Assembly: GCF_039614715.1 (NCBI RefSeq)
Contig: NZ_CP154857.1
Span: 3,472,001-3,536,000, forward strand
Reading direction: 5' to 3'
DNA: 64,000 nucleotides
Source: Microbacterium sp. AZCO
GTDB lineage: Bacteria; Actinomycetota; Actinomycetes; Actinomycetales; Microbacteriaceae
The notes under the pieces are model-generated. The model worked only from the letters and a program-made list of their open reading frames with translations. It was not told the origin of the DNA and made no database searches. A program made the translations under genes and the position numbers. Numbering within the stretch: the stretch's first letter is position 1; each line of letters starts with the position of its first letter. Shown piece after piece: positions 43,660 through 55,887 of the stretch.

Positions 43660-45774
43660 ATGCGACCTCGACGCCGGATCGTCGGCGCCACGATGTTGAG
43701 CTGCGCGGCCGTCGCAGCCATGACACTCGCCTACGCGGCCCCCGCCTCAGCCGCGGCGGGCGACCCGACCATCACGCTGCCGATCAACGACAGCGCGGCG
43801 GGCGGCACCTATGACCAGGACTTCACGCGCGTCTACTCCAACACGACGCCCGACGGGACGCCGGTCTACATCTACGTTCCGGCCGGCACGCCGCTCGACG
43901 GCTCGGCCCCGACGGGCGTCGCAAGCCTCGACCCGTCGTTCGATCACGACCCGACCGACGACTACACGCCGTGCGCCGACGCGACCGCCGATGAGTTCAC
44001 GCTGACCCAGGCCGAGATCGACTACATGGGCGACCAGCTCGCCGACCACGTCGTCGCCGTCGACGAGGAGCACTTCGGCGCGATGAGGGCGGCGGACCCG
44101 TCGGATCCGTCGAGCGACTCCCTCGTCATGGTCGTCTACAACATCCAGGACGACGCCTACTACGACTGCGCCGAGACGAGCTACACGGCGGGGTACTTCG
44201 CCCCCGACTTCATCGACTCGAACGGCATGAACGTCATCGTCGTCGACGCACTCGACTGGGCCAACCGCGTCGGGCCGAACGACTCGCCGTGGCGAGACGA
44301 CGACCCCTCGAACGACCGCCCGACCCTCTACGAGGGCACCATCGCGCACGAGCTCGAGCACCTGCTGCACAACTACAGCGACCCGGGCGAGCTGTCGTGG
44401 GTCGACGAGGGGCTCGCGGACTTCGCGATCTTCCTCAACGGCTACGACGTAGGCGGCTCGCACCTCACCTACCACCAGGTGTTCTACGCCGAGACGTCGC
44501 TGACGCGGTGGGCCGGCGGGCTGGAGAACTACGGCGCCGCCTACACCTTCTTCCAGTACCTGTGGGAGCAGGCCGGAGGCAACGGCGACGGCACCTACAC
44601 GCCCGACGGGCAGTACGACGGGGCCGGCGGCGACCTGCTGATCAAGCTCATCTTCCAGAACCAGGCCGACGGCATGGACGGCGTGCAGGCGGCGATCGAC
44701 GCGTTCAACGCCCAGACCGGCGCGAACCTGCGCGACGTGAAGACGCTGTACCAGGACTGGGCCGTCGCGGTGTACCTCGACGACGAGAAGTCGAGCCGCT
44801 GGGACATCAAGGCCGCCGACTTCGGCAACCCGACCTCGACGAGCTGGACGATGGACCTCGCCGACAGCTCGTTCTGGGACGGCCGCGGCAGCAATCAGGG
44901 CGCGCAGCCGGCGTCGAAGTGGGACAAGCGCAAGAACGGCCAGGCTCCGACGGCGGTGCCGTACGGCATCCAGATCGAGCGCTTCCGCAACCCCGGACCG
45001 ACCGTGACGGTGGGCCTCGACGGCGATGACACGTCGGCGGTGCCGCCGCACAGCGGCACGACCCACTGGTACGGCGGATACGAGAGCCAGAACGACAACA
45101 TCCTGAACGTGGATGTGTCCGGGGCCGTCACGTCGCTCGACTTCTGGGACTGGAACTTCATCGAGGAGGGCTGGGACTACGGCTTCGTCGAGGCGCTCGT
45201 GAACGGCGAGTGGGTCACCGTGCCGCTCGTGGACGACGCCGGCACCACCGTGACGACGAACGACAACCCGCACGGCAACAACACCGAGGGCAACGGCCTC
45301 ACGGGGACGTCGGGCGGCGCGTACTTCGTCGACGACCCGGTGTACGTGCACCTGACGGCTCAGCTGCCGGCGGGCGCGACCGACGTGCGGTTCCGGTACT
45401 CGACGGATGCCGCCTACCTCGACACCGGCTGGTTCGTCGACGACGTCATGGTCAACGGCGCCGCCGCGACGCTGTCGTCGGAGCCGGGCAACTGGTTCGA
45501 GACGACCGGCATCCAGGACAACAACTGGACGCTGCAGGTCATCGCGTCGTGCGACCTCACCCCCGGCGTGAACTCGCCGTACGAGATCACCGACGGCGCC
45601 GGCAACTACGTGTACCGGCTGACCGGCGACCTCATCTCGCAGGGCGGCTTCAACACGAAGTGCGCGAACGGCTCCAAGAAGGACTTCGCCACGATGGTGT
45701 CGAACCTCCCGACCGGTGACCTGACGTTCCTCGACGCCGGCTACGCGCTGAGCGTCAAGAACACCAAGAAGTAG
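43660..45774 (+). CDS. secreted M6-like zinc metallopeptidase (immune inhibitor A-like)
   Basis: 704 residues. Signal peptide RRRIVGATMLSCAAVAAMTLAYAAPASAAA. The zinc-binding motif is GTIAHELEHLLHNY (HExxH) with the third-ligand region SWVDEGLADFAIFL 20 residues later, as in gluzincin/M6-type enzymes. Residues 430-630 form beta-rich domains with NILNVDVSGAVTSLDFWDWN and TDVRFRYSTDAAYLDTGWFVDDVMVNG, the carbohydrate- or substrate-binding jelly rolls seen in InhA. Start is ATG 43660 (GTG 43657 possible) with GGAGG ahead. It ends FLDAGYALSVKNTKK with no anchor, so it is released. Confidence 0.85.
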   Translation: MRPRRRIVGATMLSCAAVAAMTLAYAAPASAAAGDPTITLPINDSAAGGTYDQDFTRVYSNTTPDGTPVYIYVPAGTPLDGSAPTGVASLDPSFDHDPTDDYTPCADATADEFTLTQAEIDYMGDQLADHVVAVDEEHFGAMRAADPSDPSSDSLVMVVYNIQDDAYYDCAETSYTAGYFAPDFIDSNGMNVIVVDALDWANRVGPNDSPWRDDDPSNDRPTLYEGTIAHELEHLLHNYSDPGELSWVDEGLADFAIFLNGYDVGGSHLTYHQVFYAETSLTRWAGGLENYGAAYTFFQYLWEQAGGNGDGTYTPDGQYDGAGGDLLIKLIFQNQADGMDGVQAAIDAFNAQTGANLRDVKTLYQDWAVAVYLDDEKSSRWDIKAADFGNPTSTSWTMDLADSSFWDGRGSNQGAQPASKWDKRKNGQAPTAVPYGIQIERFRNPGPTVTVGLDGDDTSAVPPHSGTTHWYGGYESQNDNILNVDVSGAVTSLDFWDWNFIEEGWDYGFVEALVNGEWVTVPLVDDAGTTVTTNDNPHGNNTEGNGLTGTSGGAYFVDDPVYVHLTAQLPAGATDVRFRYSTDAAYLDTGWFVDDVMVNGAAATLSSEPGNWFETTGIQDNNWTLQVIASCDLTPGVNSPYEITDGAGNYVYRLTGDLISQGGFNTKCANGSKKDFATMVSNLPTGDLTFLDAGYALSVKNTKK

Positions 45775-45785
45775 GCCCGCAGTCG

Positions 45786-45821
45786 CGAACGGCCGGTCCC
45801 CGTCTCGGGACCGGCCGTTCG
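45786..45821. terminator. bidirectional terminator hairpin
   Basis: CGAACGGCCGGTCCC / GGGACCGGCCGTTCG forms a perfect 15-base-pair stem with a 6-base loop, between the convergent metallopeptidase and oligopeptide transporter genes. Confidence 0.85.
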
Positions 45822-45838
45822 TCTGTCGATGGATGCCG

Positions 45839-47529
<1,691 letters not shown>

Positions 47530-47533
<4 letters not shown>

Positions 47534-48534
47534 GCGGCACCTCCGGCACGGCGACGGCGGCGCAGCCGCGGGTCGCTCAGATCGTTGAGGCTCTCGCCGA
47601 CCAGGGTGATCCCGAGCACGACGAGGAGGATCGCCACGCCCGGCGGGATGGCGGTCCACCAGATGCCGCTCGACGCATCGGCGACGGAGCGGCTGAGGTC
47701 GTAGCCCCACTCGGCGGCGGCCGTCGGGTCGATGCCGAAGCCGAGGAAGCCGAGGCCCGCGAGGGTCAGGAGCGCCTCCGACGCGTTGAGCGTCACGATG
47801 ACGGGGATCGACCGCAGCGAGTTGCGCAGCACGTGGCGGGTCAGGATGCGACCGGTGGGCACGCCGATGACGCGGGCGGACTCGACGAACGGCTCCGCCT
47901 TGACGCGCACGACGTCGGCCCGGATGACGCGGAAGTACTGCGGCACGAAGACGACGGTGATGGAGATCGCCGCCGCCAGGATGCCGCTCCACAGCGTCGA
48001 CCGGCCGCCCGAGATGACGATCGACACGACGATCGCGAGCAGCAGCGACGGGAAGGAGTAGATCGCGTCGGCGATCACCACGAGGACCCGGTCGATCCAT
48101 CCTCCGAAGTACCCGCTCAGCAGGCCGATCGTGATGCCGAGGAAGATCGAGAACACGATGGCGCAGATGATCGCGAGGATCGCCGTCTGGGCGCCCCAGA
48201 TGGTGCGCGAGTAGACATCGAAGCCGGCGACCGTCGTGCCCCAGATGTTGAGCGCGTTCGGCGGCTGCTGCGTGCCGAACTTCACCCCGTCGACGCTGCG
48301 CTGCGCCCAGCCGTACGGGGCGATCCACGGCGCGAAGACCGCGACGATGATGAAGACGACGACGAGGACGAGGCCGGCGATGAGCATGCCGCGCTGGAGG
48401 CCGACGCTCTGCCGCACGTGCGAGACGACGGGGATGCGGTCCGCCAGCGGCTTCTTGCGCGTCGTGAGCCGGCCCGGCGCGAGGGGCGGAGCCGCGGCAT
48501 CCGTCCCCGGCTCGACAGTGGGTTCGCTGGACAT
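47530..48534 (-). CDS. oligopeptide ABC transporter permease DppC-like
   Basis: 334 residues. An N-terminal extension (EPTVEPGTDAAAPPLAPGRL), a first helix (GMLIAGLVLVVVFIIVAVFAPWIAPYGW), and the binding-protein-dependent permease domain with the EAA loop RADVVRVKAEPFVESARVIGVPTGRILTRHVLRN. ATG overlaps the stop of the other permease gene by one base. Confidence 0.92.
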
Positions 48535-49607
48535 CAGTACCTCACTCGCGGGTCGATGAGCACGGCGACGATGTCGACGATGAAGTTCGTGACGGCGACG
48601 ATCACCGCGATCATGATGACGATGCCCTGCACGGCGACGAAGTCTCGCGCGAGGATGTACTGCGCGAGGTGGAAGCCGATGCCCTTCCATTCGAAGGACG
48701 TCTCGGTGAGCACGGCGCCCGCCAGGAGCAGGCCGATCTGCAGGCCGATGACCGTCACGATGGGGATGAGCGCGGGACGATAGGCGTGCTTCGTGAGCAG
48801 GCGCCGCTCGCCGACCCCGCGGGAGCGGGCGGAGGTGACGTACTGCGCGCCGAGCGTCCCGATGACGTTCGTGCGGACGAGGCGCAGGAAGATCCCCGCC
48901 GTGAGCAGGCCGAGCGTGAGCGCGGGAAGGATGGCGTGCAGGAGCACGTCGCCGACGGCGTCGGGGCCGATCTGGAAGGCGTCGATGAGATAGATGCCGG
49001 TCGGGTTCTGGACCGTCTGCAGCTGCAGCTCGACGCGGGTGGAGGCGCGGCCCGCGACGGGCAGCCAGCCGAGCCACGCCGAGAAGACGAGCTTGTAGAG
49101 GATCGCGATGAAGAAGACGGGCGTCGCGTACAGGAGGATCGCGCCGATCCGCAGGAAGGCGTCGGGCACCCGGTCGCGCATCTTCGCGGCGACGAGACCG
49201 AGCGGGATGCCGACGAGGAACGCGACGATGAGCGCGTAGATCGCGAGTTCGAGCGTCGCCGCGCCGAACTGCAGGAGGATCGCGCTCACGGCCTGGTTGT
49301 CGGTGATCGTCGTGCCGAAGTCGCCGCGGAAGACGCCCAGGAGGTACTCGACGTACTGAACGATGATCGGCCGGTCATAGCCGGCGGCGTGCACGCGCTC
49401 GGCTAGCTGATCGGGGGGAAGCCGTCCGCCGAGGGCGGCGGTGATCGGATCGCCGGTGATCCGCGTCAGGAAGAAGACGACGGTCACGAGGATGATGACC
49501 GTCGGGAAGATGAGGAAGAAGCGGATGAGGATGTAGCGCCAGAGTCCGCTTCCCTTTGCAGAGACGAGCGGATCGGCGGCGATCGCTTCTTCGGCCGCGA
49601 GAACCAT
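48534..49607 (-). CDS. oligopeptide ABC transporter permease DppB-like
   Basis: 357 residues with six helices. RYILIRFFLIFPTVIILVTVVFFLTRI at the N-terminus and the EAA-type loop TLGAQYVTSARSRGVGERRLLTKHAYRPALIPIVT are characteristic of DppB. An N-terminal 20-residue soluble lead (MVLAAEEAIAADPLVSAKGS) is unusual but in frame with the only good start. Confidence 0.92.
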   Translation of the reverse strand: MVLAAEEAIAADPLVSAKGSGLWRYILIRFFLIFPTVIILVTVVFFLTRITGDPITAALGGRLPPDQLAERVHAAGYDRPIIVQYVEYLLGVFRGDFGTTITDNQAVSAILLQFGAATLELAIYALIVAFLVGIPLGLVAAKMRDRVPDAFLRIGAILLYATPVFFIAILYKLVFSAWLGWLPVAGRASTRVELQLQTVQNPTGIYLIDAFQIGPDAVGDVLLHAILPALTLGLLTAGIFLRLVRTNVIGTLGAQYVTSARSRGVGERRLLTKHAYRPALIPIVTVIGLQIGLLLAGAVLTETSFEWKGIGFHLAQYILARDFVAVQGIVIMIAVIVAVTNFIVDIVAVLIDPRVRY

Positions 49608-49627
49608 GCGTGAGCCTTAAGGGTATG

Positions 49628-49695
49628 GCGCGGGCCGGCCGCCGAGCCCGGGACGGATGCGCATCCGCCCCGGCGCCCGGCCTGCCGGCCCGCGC
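49628..49695 (-). terminator. intercistronic hairpin between dppA- and dppB-like genes
   Basis: GCGCGGGCCGGC / GCCGGCCCGCGC is a 12-base-pair outer stem; an inner CGGATGCGCATCCG palindrome (49654-49667) fills the loop. It lies directly after the binding-protein stop, the usual place for an attenuator that raises binding-protein over permease expression. Confidence 0.6.
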
Positions 49696-49702
49696 TCGGG
49701 TA

Positions 49703-51340
49703 CTACTTCGTCAGCGGTGCGTAACGGAACTTGAAGGATCCGTCGAGCGTCGTGCCGTTGACATCCTTGCCCACGACGGCGATCTGCGTGCCCTGGAGCA
49801 GCGGCAGCGTCGAGAGGTCCTGCGCGACGAGGTCCTGGATCTGGCCGATCTCCTGCTCACGAGCGGCGGCGTCGGTCTCCGTCAGCTGCTTCGTGATGAG
49901 GTCCTGCACCTCCGGGTTGTCGTAGTGGTTGACCAGGAAGTTCTCCTTCGAGAAGAAGGGCGTCAGGTAGTTGTCGGCGTCGGAGTAGTCCGGGAACCAG
50001 CCGAGCTGGTACTCGGGGTAGACGTCGGCCGTGCGGTCCTTGACGTACTGCACGTACTCGGTCTGCTGGAGGTTGACGGTGAACAGGCCGCCGTCCTCGA
50101 GCTGCGACTTGATGGCGGCGTACTCGTCACCCGACGACGGGCCGTAGTGCTCGCCGTTCCACTGCAGGTTGAGCGTGACGGGCGTCGTGACGCCGGCCGA
50201 CTCGAGGGTCTGCTTCGCCTTGTCGAGGTCGGGGCCGCCCTTTCCGTCGCCGTAGAGGCCCTTGAGCGCCTCGTTCGCGCCCTTGAGTCCCTGCGGGACG
50301 TAGGAGTAGAGCGGCGTGTAGGTGCTCTTGTAGATGTCCTTCGACAGCTCCTCGCGGTCGATGAGGTCGGCCGCGGCCTGGCGGACGGCGAGAGCCTTCG
50401 CGGGGTCGGCCTCGCTCGTCGTCGCGCCGAAGGGCATCGTGTTGAAGTTGAACACGATGTAGCGGATCTCGCCGCCGGGGCCGTTGACGATCTGGACCTT
50501 GTCGTTCTTCGAGAGGTCGTCGATGTCGGTCGCCGACAGGCTGCGGTACGCCACGTCGATGTCGCCGTTGCCGATGTCGAGCTTGAGGTTCGACGGGTCG
50601 GAGTAGTACTTGACCGTCACGCTCTTGTTGGCCGCGGCGGGCAGCTCGCCCTTGTAGTCGGCGTAGGGCGAGTAGGAGATGAGCTCGTTGACCTTGTACG
50701 AGTCGATGACGTACTGGCCGGCGAACGCCTTGCCCTTGACGATGTCGTTGTCGGGCGTCACGCTGTCGGGCGAGAAGACGTCCTCGTCGACGATCGGCGC
50801 GGCCGGCGTCGAGAGGATCTGCTCCCACGTCTGGTCGTTGCCGCTCTTCAGGTGGAAGACGACGGTCGTGTCGTCGGGCGTCTCGACGCTGTCGAGGTTG
50901 CCGAGCAGCGACGAGGGGCCGTTCGGGTCGGCGATCGCGAGCTGACGGTCGAAGGAGAACTTGACGTCCGAGGAGGTCAGGTCGTTGCCGTTGGCGAACT
51001 TCAGGCCGTCCTTGAGCTTCACCGTGTACTCGGTAGGCGAGGTGAACTCGCCCGACTCGGCGATGTCGGGCGTGACATCGGCCGTGCCGTACTGGCTGTT
51101 GAAGAGGAAGGGGTAGATCTGGTTCATGACGGCGAAGGAGCCGTTGTCGTACGAGCCCGCGGGGTCGATCGACGTGATCTTGTCGGTGGTGCCGACGATG
51201 ATGTCGCCACCGGAGGCGCTGCCGCTCTCGGTGGACGAACCCCCGCCGCCGCCGGCGCAGCCGGCGAGAAGGAGAGCCGAGGCCCCGAAGGCCCCGATGG
51301 CGAGGCCGAGACGGCCGCGCGCGCTGTGGTGCAGTGACAT
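49703..51340 (-). CDS. oligopeptide-binding lipoprotein (SBP family 5)
   Basis: 545 residues. Lipoprotein signal GLAIGAFGASALLLAGCAGGGGGSS, with the lipidated Cys at 28. The family 5 fold is evident in YTVKLKDGLKFANGNDLTSSDVKFSFDRQL and the C-terminal region WFPDYSDADNYLTPFF. First gene of the operon; its ligand is a peptide or similar small molecule and cannot be read from sequence. Confidence 0.92.
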   Translation of the reverse strand: MSLHHSARGRLGLAIGAFGASALLLAGCAGGGGGSSTESGSASGGDIIVGTTDKITSIDPAGSYDNGSFAVMNQIYPFLFNSQYGTADVTPDIAESGEFTSPTEYTVKLKDGLKFANGNDLTSSDVKFSFDRQLAIADPNGPSSLLGNLDSVETPDDTTVVFHLKSGNDQTWEQILSTPAAPIVDEDVFSPDSVTPDNDIVKGKAFAGQYVIDSYKVNELISYSPYADYKGELPAAANKSVTVKYYSDPSNLKLDIGNGDIDVAYRSLSATDIDDLSKNDKVQIVNGPGGEIRYIVFNFNTMPFGATTSEADPAKALAVRQAAADLIDREELSKDIYKSTYTPLYSYVPQGLKGANEALKGLYGDGKGGPDLDKAKQTLESAGVTTPVTLNLQWNGEHYGPSSGDEYAAIKSQLEDGGLFTVNLQQTEYVQYVKDRTADVYPEYQLGWFPDYSDADNYLTPFFSKENFLVNHYDNPEVQDLITKQLTETDAAAREQEIGQIQDLVAQDLSTLPLLQGTQIAVVGKDVNGTTLDGSFKFRYAPLTK

Positions 51341-51518
51341 GAGTGCTACCTCTGCTGTGAACGGATCGGCCGCGCCAGGCGACGCAGCCACTCGGGATAT
51401 CTTCATCCGCTGCGGCCCGGAGGGCAATCGAGTGAACGATTCGTAACGAGACTGAAACCCTTCGATCCTGACACCGGATGCCTCCCGATGGCTCTGGGCG
51501 GCTCCGAAGCGGCCGGCC

Positions 51519-53663
51519 CTACTCGCCGCGGAGCGCCCGGTCGACGGCGCGCGTGAGCGAGACGAAACGAGCGTTGCGGGGCAGGTCGTCGATGAGCACG
51601 CACTGTCCACCCGGCCCCGCGAGCGGCACCTGCCAGTTCGGGTACTCCCGGTGGGTGCCGGGCTGATTCTGCACCCGCCGCTCGCCGACGGCATCCACCA
51701 AGGCGATGCCCAGGAGGAGGGACGGGGATGCTGTCAGCAGCACGTGCAGCGCCTCGACGACCTCCTGCTCGGTCGGGTCGGCGTCGATGAGTCCCCGCTC
51801 GCGCAGGGTGGCCAGCATCCGCTCCCTCTCGTCCCGCGCCTCGGCGCGCGCCTGCTCGACGGGCTCCGTCAGCAGACCCAGCCGCGCCCGCAGCTCGACG
51901 TGCTCGCCGGCGAGGTAGCCGGCTGTCGGGGGCAGATCGTGCGTGTTGACGGTCGCGAGCACCTCGCGCCGGTAATGCTCGGGCGGCTTCAGGCCATCTC
52001 CCTCGTACTCGAACCACAGCACCGACGTGCCGAGCACGCCGCGTGAGGCGAGGTAGTCGCGCACCCACGGCTCGACGTTGCCGAGGTCCTCGCCGATGAC
52101 GACCGCACCGGCCCGCTCGGCCTCGAGCGCGAGCACGCCGATCATCGCCTCGTGGTCGTAGCGCACGTACGTGCCGGCCGTCGGACCGAAGCCGGACGGG
52201 ATCCACCAGAGCCGGAAGAGCCCGATGACATGGTCGATGCGCAGCGCGCCGGCGTGCCGGAGGAGGTTGCGCACCATGTCGCGGAGCGGCGCGTAGCCCG
52301 ACGCGGCGAGCGCCGACGGCAGCCACGGCGGCTGGCTCCAGTCCTGGCCCTGCTGGTTGTACATGTCGGGCGGAGCACCCACCCGGATGCCCGGCGCGTA
52401 CAGGTCGCGCAGCGACCAGGCATCCGATCCGAGCGGATCCACCCCGACCGCGAGGTCGTGCATGACGCCGATGCTCATGCCCGCGTCCTTGGCGGCGCGC
52501 TGCGCCGCCTGCGCCTGCTCGTCGGCGACCCACTGCAGCCACAGATGGAACGCGACCCGGTCCGCGAGCTCGGCGCGCAGCCCGGCGACGAGGGGCGAGC
52601 CGATGTCGCGCGCCTCCTCGGGCCTGCCGTCCGCGGGGAGGTCGGCGAAGTGCTCCTCGAGGGCGCACCACAGGGCGAAGTCCTGCAGTGCCTGGCCGCC
52701 CGCGGCGACGAACGCGTCGAGCGACTGCTGCCGCGCCGCGCTGCGCGGCCAGGCGTGGACGACCTCGAGGGCGGAGCGCTTGGCCGTCCAGGCGAGGTCG
52801 CGGTCGACGAGCTCGGGATCGGCATTCGTCGCCGCCGCGGGCGCCTTCGCCGCCCGCAGCCGGGCACGGCCCTCCGCGTTCAGATAGGCGGCCTCGCGGA
52901 CGTCCTCGGGCCGGATGTACAGCGGCGCGATGAACCGCCGGGTCGCCGGAAGGTACGGCGACGGCTCGATGGGCGTCGTCACCTCGGCCGCGTGGATCGG
53001 GTTGACGAGGAGGAAGTCGGCGTCCCGCTGGGCCGCGACCGTCGCGAGGTCGCCGAGGTCGGCGTAGTCGCCGATGCCCCACGACTCCCGCGACCGCACG
53101 GAGTAGAGCTGTGCCATGAGCCCCCACGCGCGCTCACCGGCGCCCGGGCGCGTGGGCGGCTGTGAGAGCCGGTCGGGCGTCACGACCAGGATCGCGTCGC
53201 ACGTGCGCTGCGGGGCGCCGCTGAGGTGCTCGCGGGCGTGAAGCGTGTGCCAGCCGAGCGGCAGGTCGGCCGGAAGCGGCACGCGGACGCGCCACACCGG
53301 GAGATCGTCGATGCGTCGCGACTCCGGCTGCTGAGCGGGAATCGGGATGCCGCGCACCGACCCGTCCTCGAGCGTCACCGAGAGCTCGACATCGCGGCCG
53401 TCGAAGACGTGCACGAGCACCTCGCCCGCGCCGCGGCGCACGACGATCGACGGTGGAAGGAGCGCCCGCCAGGAAGCCTCTTCGGCGGCGGTCAGCGCAG
53501 CCGTCTCGTCGCCGGCGTCGACGCCCATCGCCGCGAGGATGAGCCGCAGTGTCGAAGCGGGCACCTCGACGCGATCGCCGAAGAACGACCAGTAGGCCGT
53601 CGCGACGCCGTGGGCTTCCGCGAGTGCCGTGAGCGTCGGCGTCGGGCTGTCGTTCGTCGTCAT
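51519..53663 (-). CDS. malQ: 4-alpha-glucanotransferase
   Basis: 714-residue GH77 enzyme of the long, actinobacterial type with about 160 extra N-terminal residues (beta-rich, VEVPASTLRLILAAMGV). Catalytic regions: ALRIDHVIGLFRLWWIPSG (nucleophile Asp), VVIGEDLGNVEPW (acid/base Glu) and TVNTHDLPPTAGYL (third Asp). It rearranges maltodextrins in glycogen metabolism. ATG 53663 is preferred to 53678 because GGGGG precedes it. Stands alone. Confidence 0.94.
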   Translation of the reverse strand: MTTNDSPTPTLTALAEAHGVATAYWSFFGDRVEVPASTLRLILAAMGVDAGDETAALTAAEEASWRALLPPSIVVRRGAGEVLVHVFDGRDVELSVTLEDGSVRGIPIPAQQPESRRIDDLPVWRVRVPLPADLPLGWHTLHAREHLSGAPQRTCDAILVVTPDRLSQPPTRPGAGERAWGLMAQLYSVRSRESWGIGDYADLGDLATVAAQRDADFLLVNPIHAAEVTTPIEPSPYLPATRRFIAPLYIRPEDVREAAYLNAEGRARLRAAKAPAAATNADPELVDRDLAWTAKRSALEVVHAWPRSAARQQSLDAFVAAGGQALQDFALWCALEEHFADLPADGRPEEARDIGSPLVAGLRAELADRVAFHLWLQWVADEQAQAAQRAAKDAGMSIGVMHDLAVGVDPLGSDAWSLRDLYAPGIRVGAPPDMYNQQGQDWSQPPWLPSALAASGYAPLRDMVRNLLRHAGALRIDHVIGLFRLWWIPSGFGPTAGTYVRYDHEAMIGVLALEAERAGAVVIGEDLGNVEPWVRDYLASRGVLGTSVLWFEYEGDGLKPPEHYRREVLATVNTHDLPPTAGYLAGEHVELRARLGLLTEPVEQARAEARDERERMLATLRERGLIDADPTEQEVVEALHVLLTASPSLLLGIALVDAVGERRVQNQPGTHREYPNWQVPLAGPGGQCVLIDDLPRNARFVSLTRAVDRALRGE

Positions 53664-53704
53664 GGGCCCCCTGCCCACGATCCTGCCAGGGGACGAGGGC
53701 TACG

Positions 53705-54103
53705 TCACCCGCCGGGCCCGATGCCGAAGTGGTCGAGTTCGGATTCGGTCAGCATCCGGCTGCGGATGAGGAAGCGGTTGCCGGTCGGCCCCTCGACGCT
53801 GAAGCCGGCGCCCCGGCCGGGGACGACGTCGATCGTGAGGTGCGTGTACTTCCAGTACTCGAACTGGGCCTGGGAGATGTAGACGTCGATGGCCTCGCCG
53901 AGGCCGACGTCGAGGGAGCCGAGATGCACGTCGCTCGGCCCGGTCTGGAACATGCCGACCGGGAAGCACATGGGCGCGCTGCCGTCGCAGCATCCACCCG
54001 ACTGATGGAACATGAGCGGGCCGTGCTGCGCCGTGAGATCGCGGAGGAGGGATGCCGCGGCATCCGTCACCGCGACGCGCGAGTGGATGGAGATCTCGGC
54101 CAT
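53705..54103 (-). CDS. DUF779 domain protein
   Basis: 132 residues. MFHQSGGCCDGSAPMCFPVGMF, with its three cysteines, and YWKYTHLTIDVVPGRGAGFSVEGPTGNRFLIRSR define DUF779. The family is nearly always next to an acetaldehyde-type aldehyde dehydrogenase, here 127 bases upstream on the same strand, and may assist it. GGGGAG precedes the ATG. Its own activity is unknown; the cysteines suggest metal or redox chemistry. Confidence 0.9.
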   Translation of the reverse strand: MAEISIHSRVAVTDAAASLLRDLTAQHGPLMFHQSGGCCDGSAPMCFPVGMFQTGPSDVHLGSLDVGLGEAIDVYISQAQFEYWKYTHLTIDVVPGRGAGFSVEGPTGNRFLIRSRMLTESELDHFGIGPGG

Positions 54104-54118
54104 GCTTCTCCCCGTTCG

Positions 54119-54156
54119 TGAGCCTGTCGAAGGGTGGTTCCTGAGCTTGTCGAAGG
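54119..54156. repeat. paired dispersed repeat TGAGCYTGTCGAAGG
   Basis: Two direct copies (54119-54133 and 54142-54156) lie in the gap between aldehyde dehydrogenase and DUF779 genes. The same core is seen, inverted, at 27311 and 41648. Confidence 0.65.
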
Positions 54157-54230
54157 ATGCCTCGCGCCCGCTCGACGACCGCCATGGGGAACCGGTCGTC
54201 GAGCAGGCGAGCGAGGGGAGGCGCTCCGGA

Positions 54231-55781
54231 TCAGAAGAAGCCCATCGCTCCCTCGGCGTACGAGACGAGGAGGTTCTTCGTCTGCTGGTAGTGGTCGAGC
54301 ATCTTGAGATGGTTCTCACGGCCGATACCGGACTGCTTGTACCCGCCGAACGCCGCGTGCGCGGGGTACTGGTGGTAGGTGTTCGTCCAGACGCGGCCCG
54401 CCTCGATCGAGCGGCCGGCGCGATAGGCGATGTCGCCCGAGCGGCTCCAGACGCCCGCGCCGAGGCCGTAGAGCGTGTCGTTGGCGATCGAGACGGCGTC
54501 GTCGAAGTCGTCGAACGACGTGACCGACACGACGGGGCCGAAGATCTCCTCCTGGAAGATGCGCATGTCGTTCGTGCCCTCGAAGACCGTCGGGGCGACG
54601 TAGTAGCCCTCGCTCAGATCGCCGCCGAGGTCGACGCGCTCGCCGCCGGCAAGCAGCTTCGCGCCGCCCTGCGTGCCGATGTCGATGTAGCTGAGGATCT
54701 TCTCGAGCTGGTCGTTGGATGCCTGCGCGCCGATCATCGTGGCGGGATCGAGCGGGTTGCCCTGCACGATCTTCGACACCCGGTCGAGGCCGTCGCCGAG
54801 GAACCGGTCGTAGATGGAGCGCTGGATGAGCGCGCGGGACGGGCAGGTGCAGACCTCGCCCTGATTGAGGGCGAAGAACGTGAAGCCCTCGAGCGCCTTG
54901 TCGTAGTAGGCGTCGTCCGTGTCGCGCGCGACGTCCTCGAAGAAGACGTTGGCGCTCTTGCCTCCGAGCTCGAGGGTCACGGGGATGAGGTTCTGCGACG
55001 CGTACTGCATGATGAGCCGGCCCGTCGTCGTCTCACCGGTGAACGCGACCTTGCGGATGCGCTTGTGCTGCGCGAGCGGAGCGCCCGCCTCGATGCCGAA
55101 CCCGTTGACGATGTTGACGACACCGGCGGGGAGGAGGTCGCCGATGATCTCGAAGAGGAAGAGGAGGGATGCCGGAGTCTGCTCGGCGGGCTTGATCACG
55201 ACGCAGTTGCCGGCGGCCAGAGCGGGGGCGAGCTTCCACGTCGCCATGAGGATCGGGAAGTTCCACGGGATGATCTGGCCCACGACCCCGAGCGGCTCGT
55301 GGAAGTGGTACGCCACGGTGTCCTCGTCGAGCTGGCTGAGCGAGCCCTCCTGCGCGCGGAGCACGCCGGCGAAGTAGCGGAAGTGGTCGACGGCGAGCGG
55401 GATGTCGGCGGCGAGGGTCTCGCGGACGGGCTTGCCGTTCTCCCACGTCTCGGCGACGGCGATCTTCTCGAGGTTCTGCTCGATGCGGTCGGCGATCTTG
55501 TTGAGGATGACGGCGCGCTCGGCCGGGGTCGTCCGCTTCCAGGACTCGAACGCCCTCCACGCGACATCCACCGCCCGATCGATGTCTTCGACCGTGCCGC
55601 GACCGACCTCGGTGAACGGCTTGCCGTTGACCGGTGAGATGTTCTCGAAGTACTGGCCCTTGACCGGTTCGACGAACTCGCCGCCGATGTAGTGGCCGTA
55701 GCGGGGCCGGTAGTCGGCGACCGAGCCGCGCTGCCCCGGGGCGGCGTAGATGCTCGAGACGCCCTCTTCGACGATGGTCAT
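54231..55781 (-). CDS. aldehyde dehydrogenase (acetaldehyde/ExaC type)
   Basis: 516 residues. Catalytic Cys in [13 protein letters not shown], general base Glu in [16 protein letters not shown], cofactor loop in [13 protein letters not shown], and [14 protein letters not shown]. The subtype with DUF779 and a GAF regulator oxidises acetaldehyde from ethanol or related diols. AAGGAG lies six bases before the ATG. Two sets of direct repeats sit upstream. Confidence 0.93.
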   Translation of the reverse strand: MTIVEEGVSSIYAAPGQRGSVADYRPRYGHYIGGEFVEPVKGQYFENISPVNGKPFTEVGRGTVEDIDRAVDVAWRAFESWKRTTPAERAVILNKIADRIEQNLEKIAVAETWENGKPVRETLAADIPLAVDHFRYFAGVLRAQEGSLSQLDEDTVAYHFHEPLGVVGQIIPWNFPILMATWKLAPALAAGNCVVIKPAEQTPASLLFLFEIIGDLLPAGVVNIVNGFGIEAGAPLAQHKRIRKVAFTGETTTGRLIMQYASQNLIPVTLELGGKSANVFFEDVARDTDDAYYDKALEGFTFFALNQGEVCTCPSRALIQRSIYDRFLGDGLDRVSKIVQGNPLDPATMIGAQASNDQLEKILSYIDIGTQGGAKLLAGGERVDLGGDLSEGYYVAPTVFEGTNDMRIFQEEIFGPVVSVTSFDDFDDAVSIANDTLYGLGAGVWSRSGDIAYRAGRSIEAGRVWTNTYHQYPAHAAFGGYKQSGIGRENHLKMLDHYQQTKNLLVSYAEGAMGFF

Positions 55782-55843
55782 GCTGTCTCCTTCGACGCTG
55801 TCCGCGGCTTCGGTGCCGCGATGCGTCGACGGTAGGCCGCGCA

Positions 55844-55861
55844 ACGTTGCATGACGTTGCA
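55844..55861. promoter_or_regulatory. candidate operator, ACGTTGCA direct repeat
   Basis: ACGTTGCA-TG-ACGTTGCA (10-base period) lies 62-80 bases upstream of the aldehyde dehydrogenase start. The first copy is part of the palindrome GCAACGTTGC (55841-55850). Confidence 0.5.
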
Positions 55862-55887
55862 CCGGCCGCCGCGGCATCCCTCCCTCA